64,000 nt of DNA from Vibrio coralliilyticus ATCC BAA-450 (GCF_000176135.1 NZ_ACZN01000018.1:248001-312000); one strand, 5' to 3'. Shown: positions 54,008 through 62,830, counted from the first letter of the stretch. Made by a program: numbers and translations. Notes: a model not told the origin generated them from the letters alone.

Positions 54008-54583
54008 TTAACGAATATTCTGAGCGATGGATTTATTCATTTCAGCTAACATGGTTTGCATGCTATTTAAAAGGCTGACGGTCACGTTGTATGTCTGCAT
54101 CAATTTTTGTAATTGAAGTTGAGATTGTGAAACGAAATCTGACGCTCGGTTCGATACGGTTTCTAGCGAGGCTTTAACCGCTTTGAGTTTGCCCTGATCT
54201 AGGTCCTTACCGTTAGCTTCTAGGTATTTATCAATGGTCTTGCCATCGACGGTGAACCCGTTGTCTCTCATGTAGTTAATTACTTCAGGAGACAGTTGTC
54301 TTGTCGCTTTATCGCCTTCTTTAGCAGCTTCCGCGACTTTTTCATCGACACGGTTTGCCATGTCCTGAGCGGTACGTGACACTTCAGATTTTTTCTGCAT
54401 CTGAGAGTATTTGGCGTCAGCCATTTCAGACAGTAGATTCATGAACATATACAGCACAGCGATACCACCGGAAAGTACAGTGTCACCACGTGATGCAATA
54501 GTATTTTTAATATCTTCACTTTGTTGAGAGTTGATGATGCTAGTACCTTGAGTACCTGATGTATCATTAAGATTAACAGCCAT
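54008..54583 (-). CDS. sseB: SseB/EspA-type filament protein, short paralog
   Basis: The 191-residue protein is close in size to SseB and EseB (~198). It has the conserved hydrophobic helix (GDTVLSGGIAVLYMFMNLLS), a single YMRDNGFTVDGKTIDKYLE unit and the polymerising C-terminal coiled coil ending MLAEMNKSIAQNIR. It is the first gene of the filament-translocon operon, with a 270-base promoter region and a terminator upstream. The long paralog downstream arose by tandem duplication. Confidence 0.9.
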   Translation of the reverse strand: MAVNLNDTSGTQGTSIINSQQSEDIKNTIASRGDTVLSGGIAVLYMFMNLLSEMADAKYSQMQKKSEVSRTAQDMANRVDEKVAEAAKEGDKATRQLSPEVINYMRDNGFTVDGKTIDKYLEANGKDLDQGKLKAVKASLETVSNRASDFVSQSQLQLQKLMQTYNVTVSLLNSMQTMLAEMNKSIAQNIR

Positions 54584-54725
54584 AATATTTTCCTCTTATT
54601 AATAGGTTATTACTACAAGCTGGGTTCTAAATTGGAAAATCACCATTTAGCATCTCAGTTTGTAATTCTATATTACCGCCCGTTTGATCTTTTTATTTCT
54701 AATATCCCCAACCAGTACAAATTGG

Positions 54726-54736
54726 TGGTTCGACCA
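54726..54736 (-). promoter_or_regulatory. TGGTCGAACCA inverted repeat before the filament operon
   Basis: TGGT-CGA-ACCA lies 143 bases before the sseB start, followed on the minus strand by ACCAATTTGTACTGGT, another ACCA/TGGT pair. It matches the site at 9636 in 10 of 11 bases. Confidence 0.45.
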
Positions 54737-54773
54737 GTTTGTTGAATATATTTTCAAATATTAAAACAGTTAC

Positions 54774-54807
54774 AAAAAAACCGGCATAACAATATCGCTA
54801 TACCGGT
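54774..54807 (-). terminator. Rho-independent terminator after sseA
   Basis: On the minus strand ACCGGTATAGC pairs with GTTATGCCGGT (11 bp with two G-T pairs) around GATATT and is followed by seven T. It separates the ssaB-C-D-E-sseA operon from the filament operon. Confidence 0.92.
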
Positions 54808-54854
54808 AAGGGACCACAGTGGTCATTGACGAATAAGAGATGAACTTTAGAGAG

Positions 54855-55199
54855 TTACATATATTTCTTTAACACTCGTTTTTTGGGCTTAGGAGATGAT
54901 TCCGGCTGCTGATCTTCGGAATCTCCCATGGTTTTGAACCCTTCCTCCAAGCTTTTAAAGTTGCTCTCAAGCTGGGTCACTTTCGACATAATGGCTTGCT
55001 GAGAGTTTTGAAAACCCTCGGGAAATGCCTGATTCAGCTTTTCTAATTTTCTACGTGCATCTGGATCGTGCGCAGATTTTTCGGCCAAAACCTGAATTTC
55101 ACTCTGCAGTTGTTCGAATTCCTTCATTTGTTCAGCAAGCATACTGCGACGGCTGTTGAGGTCATCCATTACGGATTTAATGTCGTTGAATGTATCCAT
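54855..55199 (-). CDS. sseA: SseA-like chaperone of the filament protein
   Basis: The 114-residue helical protein sits between ssaE and sseB as in SPI-2. It shares the SseA pattern of a helix, the AFPEGFQNSQQ turn (LFPQGVAGVNQ in recalled SseA), a second helix (KVTQLESNFKSLEEGF) and a basic end (KPKKRVLKKYM). SseA and Edwardsiella EscC keep the filament subunit, and in SPI-2 also SseD, from polymerising in the cytoplasm. With two filament paralogs, the chaperone may serve both. Confidence 0.82.
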   Translation of the reverse strand: MDTFNDIKSVMDDLNSRRSMLAEQMKEFEQLQSEIQVLAEKSAHDPDARRKLEKLNQAFPEGFQNSQQAIMSKVTQLESNFKSLEEGFKTMGDSEDQQPESSPKPKKRVLKKYM

Positions 55200-55255
55200 A
55201 ATTTTCTCCGGTTTTTAAAGTGGTACGGTAGAGTTCGTTTGATGTATAGAGCTTG

Positions 55256-55444
55256 TTACTGATATCGCTTAGCCAAAATACTGATCACGTCTTGAGCAGC
55301 GTAAATGGCATGGTAGAGACTTTCCGCAGTCTGTTTTGATCCTTTATTCAACTCATTTCGAGCCGCTTCTAACTGAGAAATCAATTCGTCTTTGCTTTCA
55401 GGATTCTCCTTAAGCGTGGATTCCAGTTGTGTAATTCGAGCCAT
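55256..55444 (-). CDS. ssaE: SsaE-like small T3SS chaperone
   Basis: The 62-residue helical hairpin protein lies between sctD and sseA, where SPI-2 has ssaE. The pattern RITQLESTLKENPESKDEL and ELISQLEAARNELNKGSK ending in AIYAAQDVISILAKRY follows SsaE (TRLEDLL, QLRAARKQLE, IINIIYYRY recalled). The YscE/SsaE family acts as co-chaperone of needle or translocator subunits. Confidence 0.8.
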   Translation of the reverse strand: MARITQLESTLKENPESKDELISQLEAARNELNKGSKQTAESLYHAIYAAQDVISILAKRYQ

Positions 55445-55452
55445 AACGCCTC

Positions 55453-56658
55453 CTATAAAATGAATGGTATGTGTATAAGTTCGCCATCTCGACTGAGGTC
55501 TAGCCCTTTCAAATCAATGTGACTTACCACATAACCGCTATCGAGTTTGCTGTTCAATTTAAGTCGAGTTCCGTTGCTAAGCTCCACAAATGGGTGGCTG
55601 CTGTTACCACCAAAACTGACGATTTGCCCAGACAGATAACGGGATAAATTGTCCCTTACTGGGATGTTCTCAAATCGGACATCAATGCTTTGGCCTGTGT
55701 TCGCCATCAACTCACTACTCACCTGGCGAATCTGACTGCGGACATCATCTTGAAACTGCCCCGTTACCATGATGCTGTCTTGACGACGTTCCACCATCAG
55801 GCCTTGAAGTAGCCCTTTGTCTCTAAGTGCTTCAATGAATTTTTGCACATAGCCACCAATATCGTTTGCCACTTGCCAGTGTTTAAGCCCTTGAACTTGT
55901 TCTAATTCACGAGTCACTTTGTCCCACTTTTCACCAGATTGAATCGCACCTGAAATTCTGACTTCACCCATTCTTCGTGATGGAAGAACATTGATGTTCT
56001 GATAACCATTTGCGCTCAATACCGACTCAACGTTGCTGATCAATGTATCGGTACAAACCGCGGAGTTGGTGAAACGTATCGAATGCAGTTTCAACCCTTC
56101 TTTTAACTTGGCCATGGCGGTTGAGTTGTCGCAGTAACCTGTCAGCGTCACTACTCCATCAGGGCTCCAGTTTCCTTCAACCTGATGTAATGCCGGAACA
56201 TTGAGTTGGTGTTGTAACCATAATTGCGGGTCGAACACGGGTTGTGTTTTAGCCGGTAACATCAAGGTAAATGCCATTAGAACGATGGTAATCAGTGTCA
56301 TTGCCAGCAACACCACCTTTCTCCATCTGCTTTGGCTGTTTTTTACATGCGCCGGTAACTTTTGCCACTCTAATGCTTGCTCTGCCTTTCCTATAACCAG
56401 GCCGACACCACAAATTTCTATCGGTTCTCCCATCGGTAAGGCTTCTTCGGTATTTGCCAGAGAGCCATTTGCCCAGACTTTAACTGTATCCCTGACAAAC
56501 ACACCTTTTTCATCAACCCTGATATTCAATAACTCACGCTCAGCAAGTGGCACCATGATGTCGCCGCTAGGCCCCATTGATAGATCGCCCTGAGGTAATC
56601 TCAGTTCTCTACCTTGCATTGGGCCTGTGAGCCATAAGAGCTTGGTACTATTTTCCAT
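55453..56658 (-). CDS. sctD: T3SS inner ring protein SctD
   Basis: The 401-residue protein has an N-terminal FHA-like domain (~1-95: LLWLTGPMQGRELRLPQGDL, IEICGVGLVIG), one membrane helix (~112-135, VVLLAMTLITIVLMAFTLML) and periplasmic ring-building repeats to the end. The ATG at 56658 with GGGAGTGG upstream was preferred to an in-frame GTG four codons earlier. It forms the outer of the two inner membrane rings around SctJ and contacts the secretin. Confidence 0.92.
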   Translation of the reverse strand: MENSTKLLWLTGPMQGRELRLPQGDLSMGPSGDIMVPLAERELLNIRVDEKGVFVRDTVKVWANGSLANTEEALPMGEPIEICGVGLVIGKAEQALEWQKLPAHVKNSQSRWRKVVLLAMTLITIVLMAFTLMLPAKTQPVFDPQLWLQHQLNVPALHQVEGNWSPDGVVTLTGYCDNSTAMAKLKEGLKLHSIRFTNSAVCTDTLISNVESVLSANGYQNINVLPSRRMGEVRISGAIQSGEKWDKVTRELEQVQGLKHWQVANDIGGYVQKFIEALRDKGLLQGLMVERRQDSIMVTGQFQDDVRSQIRQVSSELMANTGQSIDVRFENIPVRDNLSRYLSGQIVSFGGNSSHPFVELSNGTRLKLNSKLDSGYVVSHIDLKGLDLSRDGELIHIPFIL

Positions 56659-56670
56659 AGCCACTCCCAC

Positions 56671-58125
56671 TTATTGATTGACGGGTTCTGCCTTAATTAA
56701 GAACAGACGCATAACGCTTTGCTTGCTGTGGTCTGTACTACGGAAAAGTCCTCCTAGTAGTGGGATATCACCCAGTAATGGAATTTTGTTTTCTACGGTA
56801 TGGTCTTTGTCCTGAACGAAACCGCCCAACAATAGACTCTCACCGGTTTTTAGCGTGGCTTGCGTTGCAATCTCTGAGTTCTCAACCTGAGGTAATGGAT
56901 CTTTACTACTCACGGGCTTTGCTTGTTGGCCATCTTGAATGTTTAGTGACAGCATCACTTTTTTAAAGTTATTCTCATTGACCAGTCTTGGTGTCACTCT
57001 TAAAAGCGAACCTGTAGTTACGGATTCCAACTTAGCCACCTTCTCTCCTTCAATCTTGGTATAGAAGGTTACGTTTTTGTCCAACACCGCTTGAACATTG
57101 TTGAGTGTGACAACGGAAGGTCTTGATAACACCTTTGCTTTTGAGTTCTGCTCTAGTGCATTGAGTCTAACCATGAAGTTGCCAGTGTTGCCAATCACCG
57201 TTGAGAAGTTATCGCTGCTCAAGCTACCTTGGTTGAAGGTGACACTCCCTCCGCCAAACTTCGCGGCGGCAGACCAATCGATACCGAGTTGATTAAAGTC
57301 CGAAGTGTCAACATCAATAATGGTGACTGAAACTTCAATCATGGTTGGCGTGATGTCCAATTGCTTTATCAGAGAAGCATACATCGCCATATCCATTTTG
57401 TTGGTTCGAATGATCACAGCGTTTTGCCGTGAGTCTGCTGAAAAACTGGTTGTGCCTTGATTACTGGCATCAGGTCCTTCATCTTGCTCCATTTGTTTAA
57501 GCACAGAGACCACACCTGGTATCGTGACGTCTTGGCTACGGTAGCTATATACGGTGTCTGTTGCAGACGCGTATTTCAGTGGGAAGATTTTGACCGACTT
57601 CTGTGATTGCGCATGTTGCTTAGAATCGTTGTCCAGTTGCTGAACATACTTACTCACTGTATTTACACATGCCGGAACCCCATTGACTTGGATTGCGTGC
57701 AAGCCTGAAATAGATGTTACCTCACACGCTACTTTGTCAATGAAACCCGCTTTCGCGATGTAGCGCGTCGCTTCCTGATTAGAGAGTGAAGACAGAGAAA
57801 TTACCTCATTGGTGACCTCTCTCGCCTTGTTTACATGCAATAAATCCCCGTCATAGTACCAGACTAAGCCGTACTGCTGCGCAAGCATGGTTAGGATCTG
57901 CTTTGGTGTCTGACCATCTATTTGACCACTGAAAGACTCGCTAATCTGGCTGCTGACTTCCATCGGGATTCCATAGTTCTTGCCCACTTCTTCAATCACT
58001 GACTTCAAAGGCGTTCCACGGCTATAGAATACAAACGGTTCACCATGCCATTGAACCGCTGATATCGGCGCAGCATGAGCAAAGTTGATCGTTAAAAGAA
58101 GTAACCAGCATAGTAATTTCTTCAT
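56671..58125 (-). CDS. sctC: T3SS outer membrane secretin SctC
   Basis: The 484-residue protein has a signal peptide (MKKLLCWLLLLTINFAHA), N-domains (LKSVIEEVGKNYGIPMEVSS, VKIFPLKYASATDTVY) and the secretin beta-barrel core ending in SLLLGGFVQDKDHTVENKIP, LLGDIPLLGGLFRS. The ATG at 58125 follows GGAGGAGC and was chosen over an upstream TTG. It overlaps the ssaB-like gene by 4 bases. It makes the outer membrane channel of the injectisome; no pilotin is seen nearby. Confidence 0.95.
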   Translation of the reverse strand: MKKLLCWLLLLTINFAHAAPISAVQWHGEPFVFYSRGTPLKSVIEEVGKNYGIPMEVSSQISESFSGQIDGQTPKQILTMLAQQYGLVWYYDGDLLHVNKAREVTNEVISLSSLSNQEATRYIAKAGFIDKVACEVTSISGLHAIQVNGVPACVNTVSKYVQQLDNDSKQHAQSQKSVKIFPLKYASATDTVYSYRSQDVTIPGVVSVLKQMEQDEGPDASNQGTTSFSADSRQNAVIIRTNKMDMAMYASLIKQLDITPTMIEVSVTIIDVDTSDFNQLGIDWSAAAKFGGGSVTFNQGSLSSDNFSTVIGNTGNFMVRLNALEQNSKAKVLSRPSVVTLNNVQAVLDKNVTFYTKIEGEKVAKLESVTTGSLLRVTPRLVNENNFKKVMLSLNIQDGQQAKPVSSKDPLPQVENSEIATQATLKTGESLLLGGFVQDKDHTVENKIPLLGDIPLLGGLFRSTDHSKQSVMRLFLIKAEPVNQ

Positions 58126-58505
58126 AGTTTGCTCCTCCAAATACGAGGTTTGCTGGCTGGAACAGGCTTCAACAACTCTTGCTCCAGATATCTGGACAGT
58201 GCCAGTTGCATTTTTATAGAGGAAATCAGTGCTTCGTCGTCAAGCTTATTTGGGTAGCAGCGCCACAATACCCACTCATCATCACGACTTTCTAGGCTGC
58301 AATCCCAGCCTTCTTCACATACAGCGAGCACAAGAGACGCTTGCGTTGACCAAAGGCGGTTTTGTGGTGGCTCAATTTGCATACCGATCGTCACGTAATG
58401 CTCTGACTGCAGCCATCGAAGTCTTCTGCTTGCGCATTGGCCTTGCCACTGGCTGTCATCTGATGCGCTATCCAGATACCCCATAGCAATTAAACGTTCG
58501 ATCAT
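58122..58505 (-). CDS. ssaB: SsaB/SpiC-like T3SS switch protein
   Basis: The 127-residue protein precedes the secretin gene, as ssaB (spiC) does in SPI-2, and has almost the same length (127-133). The C-terminal helix with IKMQLALSRYLEQELLK recalls SpiC IEKHLALTCILKNVIR. The rest is poorly conserved. SpiC works with SsaM and SsaL at the export gate to order translocators before effectors. It leads the ssaB-C-D-E-sseA operon, 59 bases after a palindromic operator. Confidence 0.7.
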   Translation of the reverse strand: MIERLIAMGYLDSASDDSQWQGQCASRRLRWLQSEHYVTIGMQIEPPQNRLWSTQASLVLAVCEEGWDCSLESRDDEWVLWRCYPNKLDDEALISSIKMQLALSRYLEQELLKPVPASKPRIWRSKL

Positions 58506-58563
58506 TGAGAACCTCTTTCTCTGATTTCGAATTCAGTATGTATCGAGAGGTTTTTGTTCGGTA

Positions 58564-58579
58564 TCAGGTGAACACCTTA
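58564..58579 (-). promoter_or_regulatory. TCAGGT-N4-ACCTTA palindrome, copy 4 (ssaB-sctC operon)
   Basis: One arm base differs from the perfect form. It lies 59 bases before the ssaB start, and a further half-site (TCAGGTG on the minus strand) lies just upstream. It is in the divergent region with ssrA, so it could also affect the kinase gene. Confidence 0.7.
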
Positions 58580-58630
58580 GTCTCACCTGAGGGGAAAAGT
58601 TTTATTATCTACATCAAGGTAAAGATGGAT

Positions 58631-58653
58631 CTTACGTGATGCTTCACGCTAAG
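58631..58653. promoter_or_regulatory. Imperfect inverted repeat in the ssrA leader
   Basis: CTTACGTGA and TCACGCTAAG are near-mirror arms, about 60 bases before the ssrA start. This may be a regulator site or a small hairpin in the leader. Confidence 0.3.
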
Positions 58654-58711
58654 GTAGAAAGAGCGAATCTTGAAATGATTGCGTTAAAAATCAATGACTA
58701 CAGGAGTAGAC

Positions 58712-61492
58712 ATGAAAACTCGTTGGAATTCTTCACTGGTGACCAAACTCACCATTGCTTTTATATCGGTGTTTGTCGGTCTATGGGTACTGATTCAGAT
58801 AAATGCATTCGATAACACCTACAACGGAACCTTAAAGCAAACGCTGAAGAGTTACGACCAAATCAGTGAGATTCGAGCGCAGATGAATCGCAGTCTTTTT
58901 GCTCAAGCGAAGGATGATACCGAGCAATTTGAGCAGCGCCTTGAGCAGTTCCAGACCATGGAAGTGGACTCTAACGCTGAATTAGTTGCCCATCAGTTCA
59001 ATATCGGCGATACCAACCTACCTATAGAACGCAAACAACTTTGGGCGCTACAAACCTTTGGCATCGCAGGCCAGCAGCGTTATGTAGATAGCTTTATTAT
59101 TGAGCCGGACAGGCAAGTCTCTATTTATGCTGCTTCAGAAATTGAACGTTCTCACCTTGATCAACGAGTCAATGAGATCATCGACCTTTCTCAACTTGAT
59201 ACGGAAGACGGTTTTCGCTGGAGTGAACCCAAATACGATGCCAGTAGAAACAGCGTCTACATTCTCCTTAGTTACACCTTAAATCCGGAAGATGAAATGG
59301 CGCGTCAGGTTGGCTTCGCCATTGACATTAAAGACGTCGTCACTGTCTCCAATGTTTATACCAAAGGCGACCAAAATGTGTTTCTTACACCAGAAGGCGT
59401 TGTACCGTTTCATGGTCAGTCTAAACCGGACGAACCAACCAAAGCTCAGTTGAATAACCAAATCATGAAAGCCGGTGGCGTAGAAAATGTTGGAGAGTTT
59501 TTTGAAACCGACAATTATTATGTCGTCAGTAAGTTCATCGATGGCCCTGATTGGTTGCAGATTTCCATGGTGCCCAAATCAAGAATTGAGAAGATGGCTT
59601 ACACACCGTTCTACAACGAGCTCAAATGGTCGCTGGTTTCTTTTGCTGTAATGATTCTAGTCATGTTGTGGATCTTGTGGAAATCACTAGCCCAAACCAT
59701 CCGTAAATTTGTCGGCATCATTAAAAGTGACCGTCAGCCAACGTTTTCTAGACGCTTACCAGAATCTAGGAAAGATGAACTTGGCGATATCGCTCGCGCT
59801 TACAACATGTTGCTCGATACGATTAAATCCAGCTATGACGAGCTTGAGTCTAAAGTTGAACAACGAACCGTTGAGCTTGCTCATGCAAAACAACTGGCTG
59901 AAAAGGCGACCGCGCGAAAAAGCGAGCATCTGACAAACATCAGCCATGAACTACGTACGCCTTTGAATGGCATCACGGGTTCGCTTGAGTTACTTCGCAA
60001 TACTCAGATGAATGAACAACAAGCTGACTTAAGAAATACGGCTTATACGTGTGCTAAATCCCTACTCAGCATCATCAACAACCTGCTCGATTTTTCCAGA
60101 ATTGAAGCAGATCAAATTGAGCTTAATCTTGCTAGCAATCCCCTTCTCAAAGTGGTCGATGAAGCTATGCTGACGATTCAGTCTAATGTCATCAACAAGC
60201 CTGTTGAGTTAAAAACCGTTGTTGCCGATAACATTCCTGAAAGCTGCATATTCGATCCAATCCGAGTAAGGCAAGTACTGGTTAACCTACTCGGCAACGC
60301 GGCAAAGTTCACAGAGCAAGGACACATTTTTCTCTACATTGATAGCGAAGATGACATGTTATATTTCACTGTCGAAGATACAGGGCCCGGTATTGCAGCT
60401 AATAAGCTGGATGAAGTTTTCGAACCATTCAGACAATCTTCCCAGCATCAGGTTGGCACCGGACTGGGGCTACCTATTTCTCGCAAACTTGCCAGCATCA
60501 TGGGTGGTAGTTTGTCTTTGAAAAGTGAGCTTGGTGTGGGTTCAACATTTATTTTCGCTATGCCACTGACTGAGCCTGGCATGCGACTACGCCTTAAACA
60601 AGGCGTCATTGATGCGCCAGAAAATCTACATACACAGATTTCACTTTGGGGCGGAGAGTGTGTCAATAAACACTCGGAATCACTTCAAAATGATGAACTC
60701 AATTATCTGCCTTGGCGACTTTGGAAGCGTTTGTACGAAATTCAGCATGGTATTTCAACTGAGAAAACCACCGTTCCCGCCAAGGAGATGTTGCCTTGGA
60801 AGTTGAAAGTACTCTTGGTTGATGATGTTGAAACCAATCGCGATATCATCACCAAAATGTTGGTTGAACTAGGCCAAGAAGTGATTTGTGTGGAGAGCGG
60901 TGAGCTAGCGTTGCAAACCGGCGAGCGCCATATCTTCGATCTAGTATTAATGGATATTCGTATGCCAGGCATCGACGGCTATCAAGCGACGCAACTCTGG
61001 CGTGAAAGCGAGACTATTCTCGATACCGACTGCCCTATTATGGCATTAACGGCGAACGCCAATCACTCGGAACACGATCAGTCTATGCACCTGATGAACG
61101 GCTATCTCACCAAACCTGTTTCATTGAAGGAGCTGGCAAAAGCTCTTGATGTTGCGGCAGAAATTCAGATAGATCGTGACATGCAGCCAGATATCAATAC
61201 AGACTCAGATACCCCTATTATGGATTTCGCCGAAGACGAATTTACCCAACGACTCGCTAATCATTTCAAAGATATGGCTCAAGCTGCCCGTGAGAGCTTA
61301 GCGGATCAGAATTGGCAAGAACTCAGAGACATATTACATAACGTAAAAGGAAGTGCTGGTCTTGCTGGTATCAATGATGTTTCGAGCGCTGCTGCCGATC
61401 TAGAAAAGCAATTGGAGCAAACCAATCATATTGAAAGCGAAAAACTTGATCCGCTGCTCCGCGCTTTAGAAAACTATCAATCACGTTCATAG
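58712..61492 (+). CDS. ssrA: SsrA/EsrA-like hybrid sensor kinase
   Basis: The 926-residue protein has an N-terminal membrane helix (LTIAFISVFVGLWVLIQ), a periplasmic sensor of ~270 residues, a second helix (WSLVSFAVMILVMLWILW), HAMP, a HisKA domain with His412 in NISHELRTPLNG, an ATPase domain (VEDTGPGIAANKL, GLGLPISRKLA), a receiver with Asp748 in LVLMDIRMPG and a C-terminal Hpt domain with His876 in LHNVKGSAG. This is the three-step phosphorelay layout of SsrA and EsrA, activators of SPI-2-type systems. The ATG at 58712 follows AGGAG; an ATG six codons earlier is weaker. The cognate regulator is encoded 0.5 kb downstream on the other strand. Confidence 0.93.
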   Translation: MKTRWNSSLVTKLTIAFISVFVGLWVLIQINAFDNTYNGTLKQTLKSYDQISEIRAQMNRSLFAQAKDDTEQFEQRLEQFQTMEVDSNAELVAHQFNIGDTNLPIERKQLWALQTFGIAGQQRYVDSFIIEPDRQVSIYAASEIERSHLDQRVNEIIDLSQLDTEDGFRWSEPKYDASRNSVYILLSYTLNPEDEMARQVGFAIDIKDVVTVSNVYTKGDQNVFLTPEGVVPFHGQSKPDEPTKAQLNNQIMKAGGVENVGEFFETDNYYVVSKFIDGPDWLQISMVPKSRIEKMAYTPFYNELKWSLVSFAVMILVMLWILWKSLAQTIRKFVGIIKSDRQPTFSRRLPESRKDELGDIARAYNMLLDTIKSSYDELESKVEQRTVELAHAKQLAEKATARKSEHLTNISHELRTPLNGITGSLELLRNTQMNEQQADLRNTAYTCAKSLLSIINNLLDFSRIEADQIELNLASNPLLKVVDEAMLTIQSNVINKPVELKTVVADNIPESCIFDPIRVRQVLVNLLGNAAKFTEQGHIFLYIDSEDDMLYFTVEDTGPGIAANKLDEVFEPFRQSSQHQVGTGLGLPISRKLASIMGGSLSLKSELGVGSTFIFAMPLTEPGMRLRLKQGVIDAPENLHTQISLWGGECVNKHSESLQNDELNYLPWRLWKRLYEIQHGISTEKTTVPAKEMLPWKLKVLLVDDVETNRDIITKMLVELGQEVICVESGELALQTGERHIFDLVLMDIRMPGIDGYQATQLWRESETILDTDCPIMALTANANHSEHDQSMHLMNGYLTKPVSLKELAKALDVAAEIQIDRDMQPDINTDSDTPIMDFAEDEFTQRLANHFKDMAQAARESLADQNWQELRDILHNVKGSAGLAGINDVSSAAADLEKQLEQTNHIESEKLDPLLRALENYQSRS

Positions 61493-61506
61493 CGAAGTAG
61501 GAAAAT

Positions 61507-61947
61507 ATGACATACGAACAATGGGACGCAATTGCTGATGCCTACATTCCACTTATAGGTTGCATTAGCCTAATCGTAATCCTGATTACGGGTTTTAGGT
61601 CTGGTTTGAGAACCGGTACTAAGCAGCTGCTCGCAACTTTAGTATCAACGCTGTACATCTATGCACTGATGTTTGCAGATAACTATTTCCAAATTTGGCC
61701 TTCATTCGGGATGGACTATAGCACCCACACTGCGTTAGCACTGGTGTTCGTCACCTATCTGTTTACCCATAGCAAAGCACTAAAATGGGTCAGCGTGGCG
61801 TCTATGATCGCCTATGCCATTTTGATGATGTACCAACACTATCATACGTTTTCAGATATCATCACGACTGCACTCTGCGTTTTACCCGTGCTTTGGCTTT
61901 GTCAGACTCGGCTTGTAAAAGGGTTAAACACACAACCTTGTGCCTAA
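61507..61947 (+). CDS. Small membrane protein with PAP2-like motifs
   Basis: The 146-residue protein has about five membrane helices and starts 14 bases after the kinase gene, so they are probably co-transcribed. Two segments recall the PAP2/sphingomyelin-synthase phosphatase core: DYSTHTALALVF in place of PSGHT and YQHYHTFSDIITTAL in place of the HxxxD end motif. The first Arg/Lys motif is missing. It may be a lipid phosphatase relative or a degenerate membrane protein with a sensory role. SPI-2 has no such gene between ssrA and ssrB. Confidence 0.55.
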   Translation: MTYEQWDAIADAYIPLIGCISLIVILITGFRSGLRTGTKQLLATLVSTLYIYALMFADNYFQIWPSFGMDYSTHTALALVFVTYLFTHSKALKWVSVASMIAYAILMMYQHYHTFSDIITTALCVLPVLWLCQTRLVKGLNTQPCA

Positions 61948-61962
61948 CCAATTAAGCATAAA

Positions 61963-61998
61963 AAACGGCGAACTCAGTAAATGCTGAGTTCGCCGTTT
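61963..61998. terminator. Bidirectional terminator between ssrA and ssrB units
   Basis: AAACGGCGAACTCAG pairs perfectly with CTGAGTTCGCCGTTT (15 bp) around a 6-base loop, with A and T at the ends. The flanking genes converge. Confidence 0.9.
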
Positions 61999-62016
61999 CG
62001 TTAAACTTTATCTATA

Positions 62017-62661
62017 TTAGATACCCATCCTATGCGCCCATTTCATTAAATCGGCAACATTGTGGGCGTCTAGCTTACGCATGATGTTCATCCGATGGGT
62101 TTCTACGGTTTTCAGACCAATCAACAAAGCTTCAGCAATGTCTCGATTACGTTTGCCTTCGAAGATCAATTTGAGTACCTGTTTTTCCCGCGGAGTTAAA
62201 ACCGGGATATCCCCCTCTTCAACACCACTTAATGCCTCAATATGTTTGGCATCCAAAGCTGGGTCGAGGAAACTCTTGCCTCGTGTCACACTCTTTATTG
62301 CAGCGAGCAATGTACTCTTAGAACCATTTTTCAAAACGTAACCGTTTGAACCGGCATCTAACGCTTCTCGTGCTTTGCGCTCTTCTTCAGAGGCCGTCAA
62401 TACGATGATCATTATATCCGGCCAACGTTTACGTAACTGTCGAATTGCCTCGACACCGGACATGCCCGGTAGGTTAAGGTCCATGAAGACCATATCAGGC
62501 TTGAGCTTAAGACACTCCTCGTATACCCCTAGCCCATCTGTCACGAATCCTACTAACTCCAAATTTGGATATGGAGAAAGGCAGCTTTTTAAACCGTCGA
62601 ATATAAGGTCATGATCATCCACGACCAAGATTTTTAAATGTGAATACTCGCCAAATGTCAT
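62017..62661 (-). CDS. ssrB: SsrB/EsrB-like response regulator (NarL family)
   Basis: The 214-residue protein has a receiver domain (ILVVDDHD, phospho-acceptor Asp61 in FMDLNLPGMSG, Lys in GYVLKNGS) and a LuxR-type helix-turn-helix (LTPREKQVLKLIFEGKRNRD, LKTVETHRMNIMRKL). It aligns well with SsrB, including the ETHRMN-MRKL recognition end. The ATG at 62661 is chosen because GGAG lies 7 bases upstream; two earlier ATGs lack this spacing. It is the likely output of the SsrA-like kinase and activator of T3SS operons. Unlike Salmonella, kinase and regulator are convergent and not in one operon. Confidence 0.93.
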   Translation of the reverse strand: MTFGEYSHLKILVVDDHDLIFDGLKSCLSPYPNLELVGFVTDGLGVYEECLKLKPDMVFMDLNLPGMSGVEAIRQLRKRWPDIMIIVLTASEEERKAREALDAGSNGYVLKNGSKSTLLAAIKSVTRGKSFLDPALDAKHIEALSGVEEGDIPVLTPREKQVLKLIFEGKRNRDIAEALLIGLKTVETHRMNIMRKLDAHNVADLMKWAHRMGI

Positions 62662-62830
62662 CGTCATTCTCCACGTCAGAAATCGATGCATATAAGGTTC
62701 AATATAACCAAACTGCTACGAATTTATTGTTGTTATCGATATTCAATCTATCATTCAACGTGAAGTTATCAAGGGCGTTTTTCATTTAAGTGACATGGGT
62801 TCTCATAACGAGGCAGATCGCAGGGCGCGT

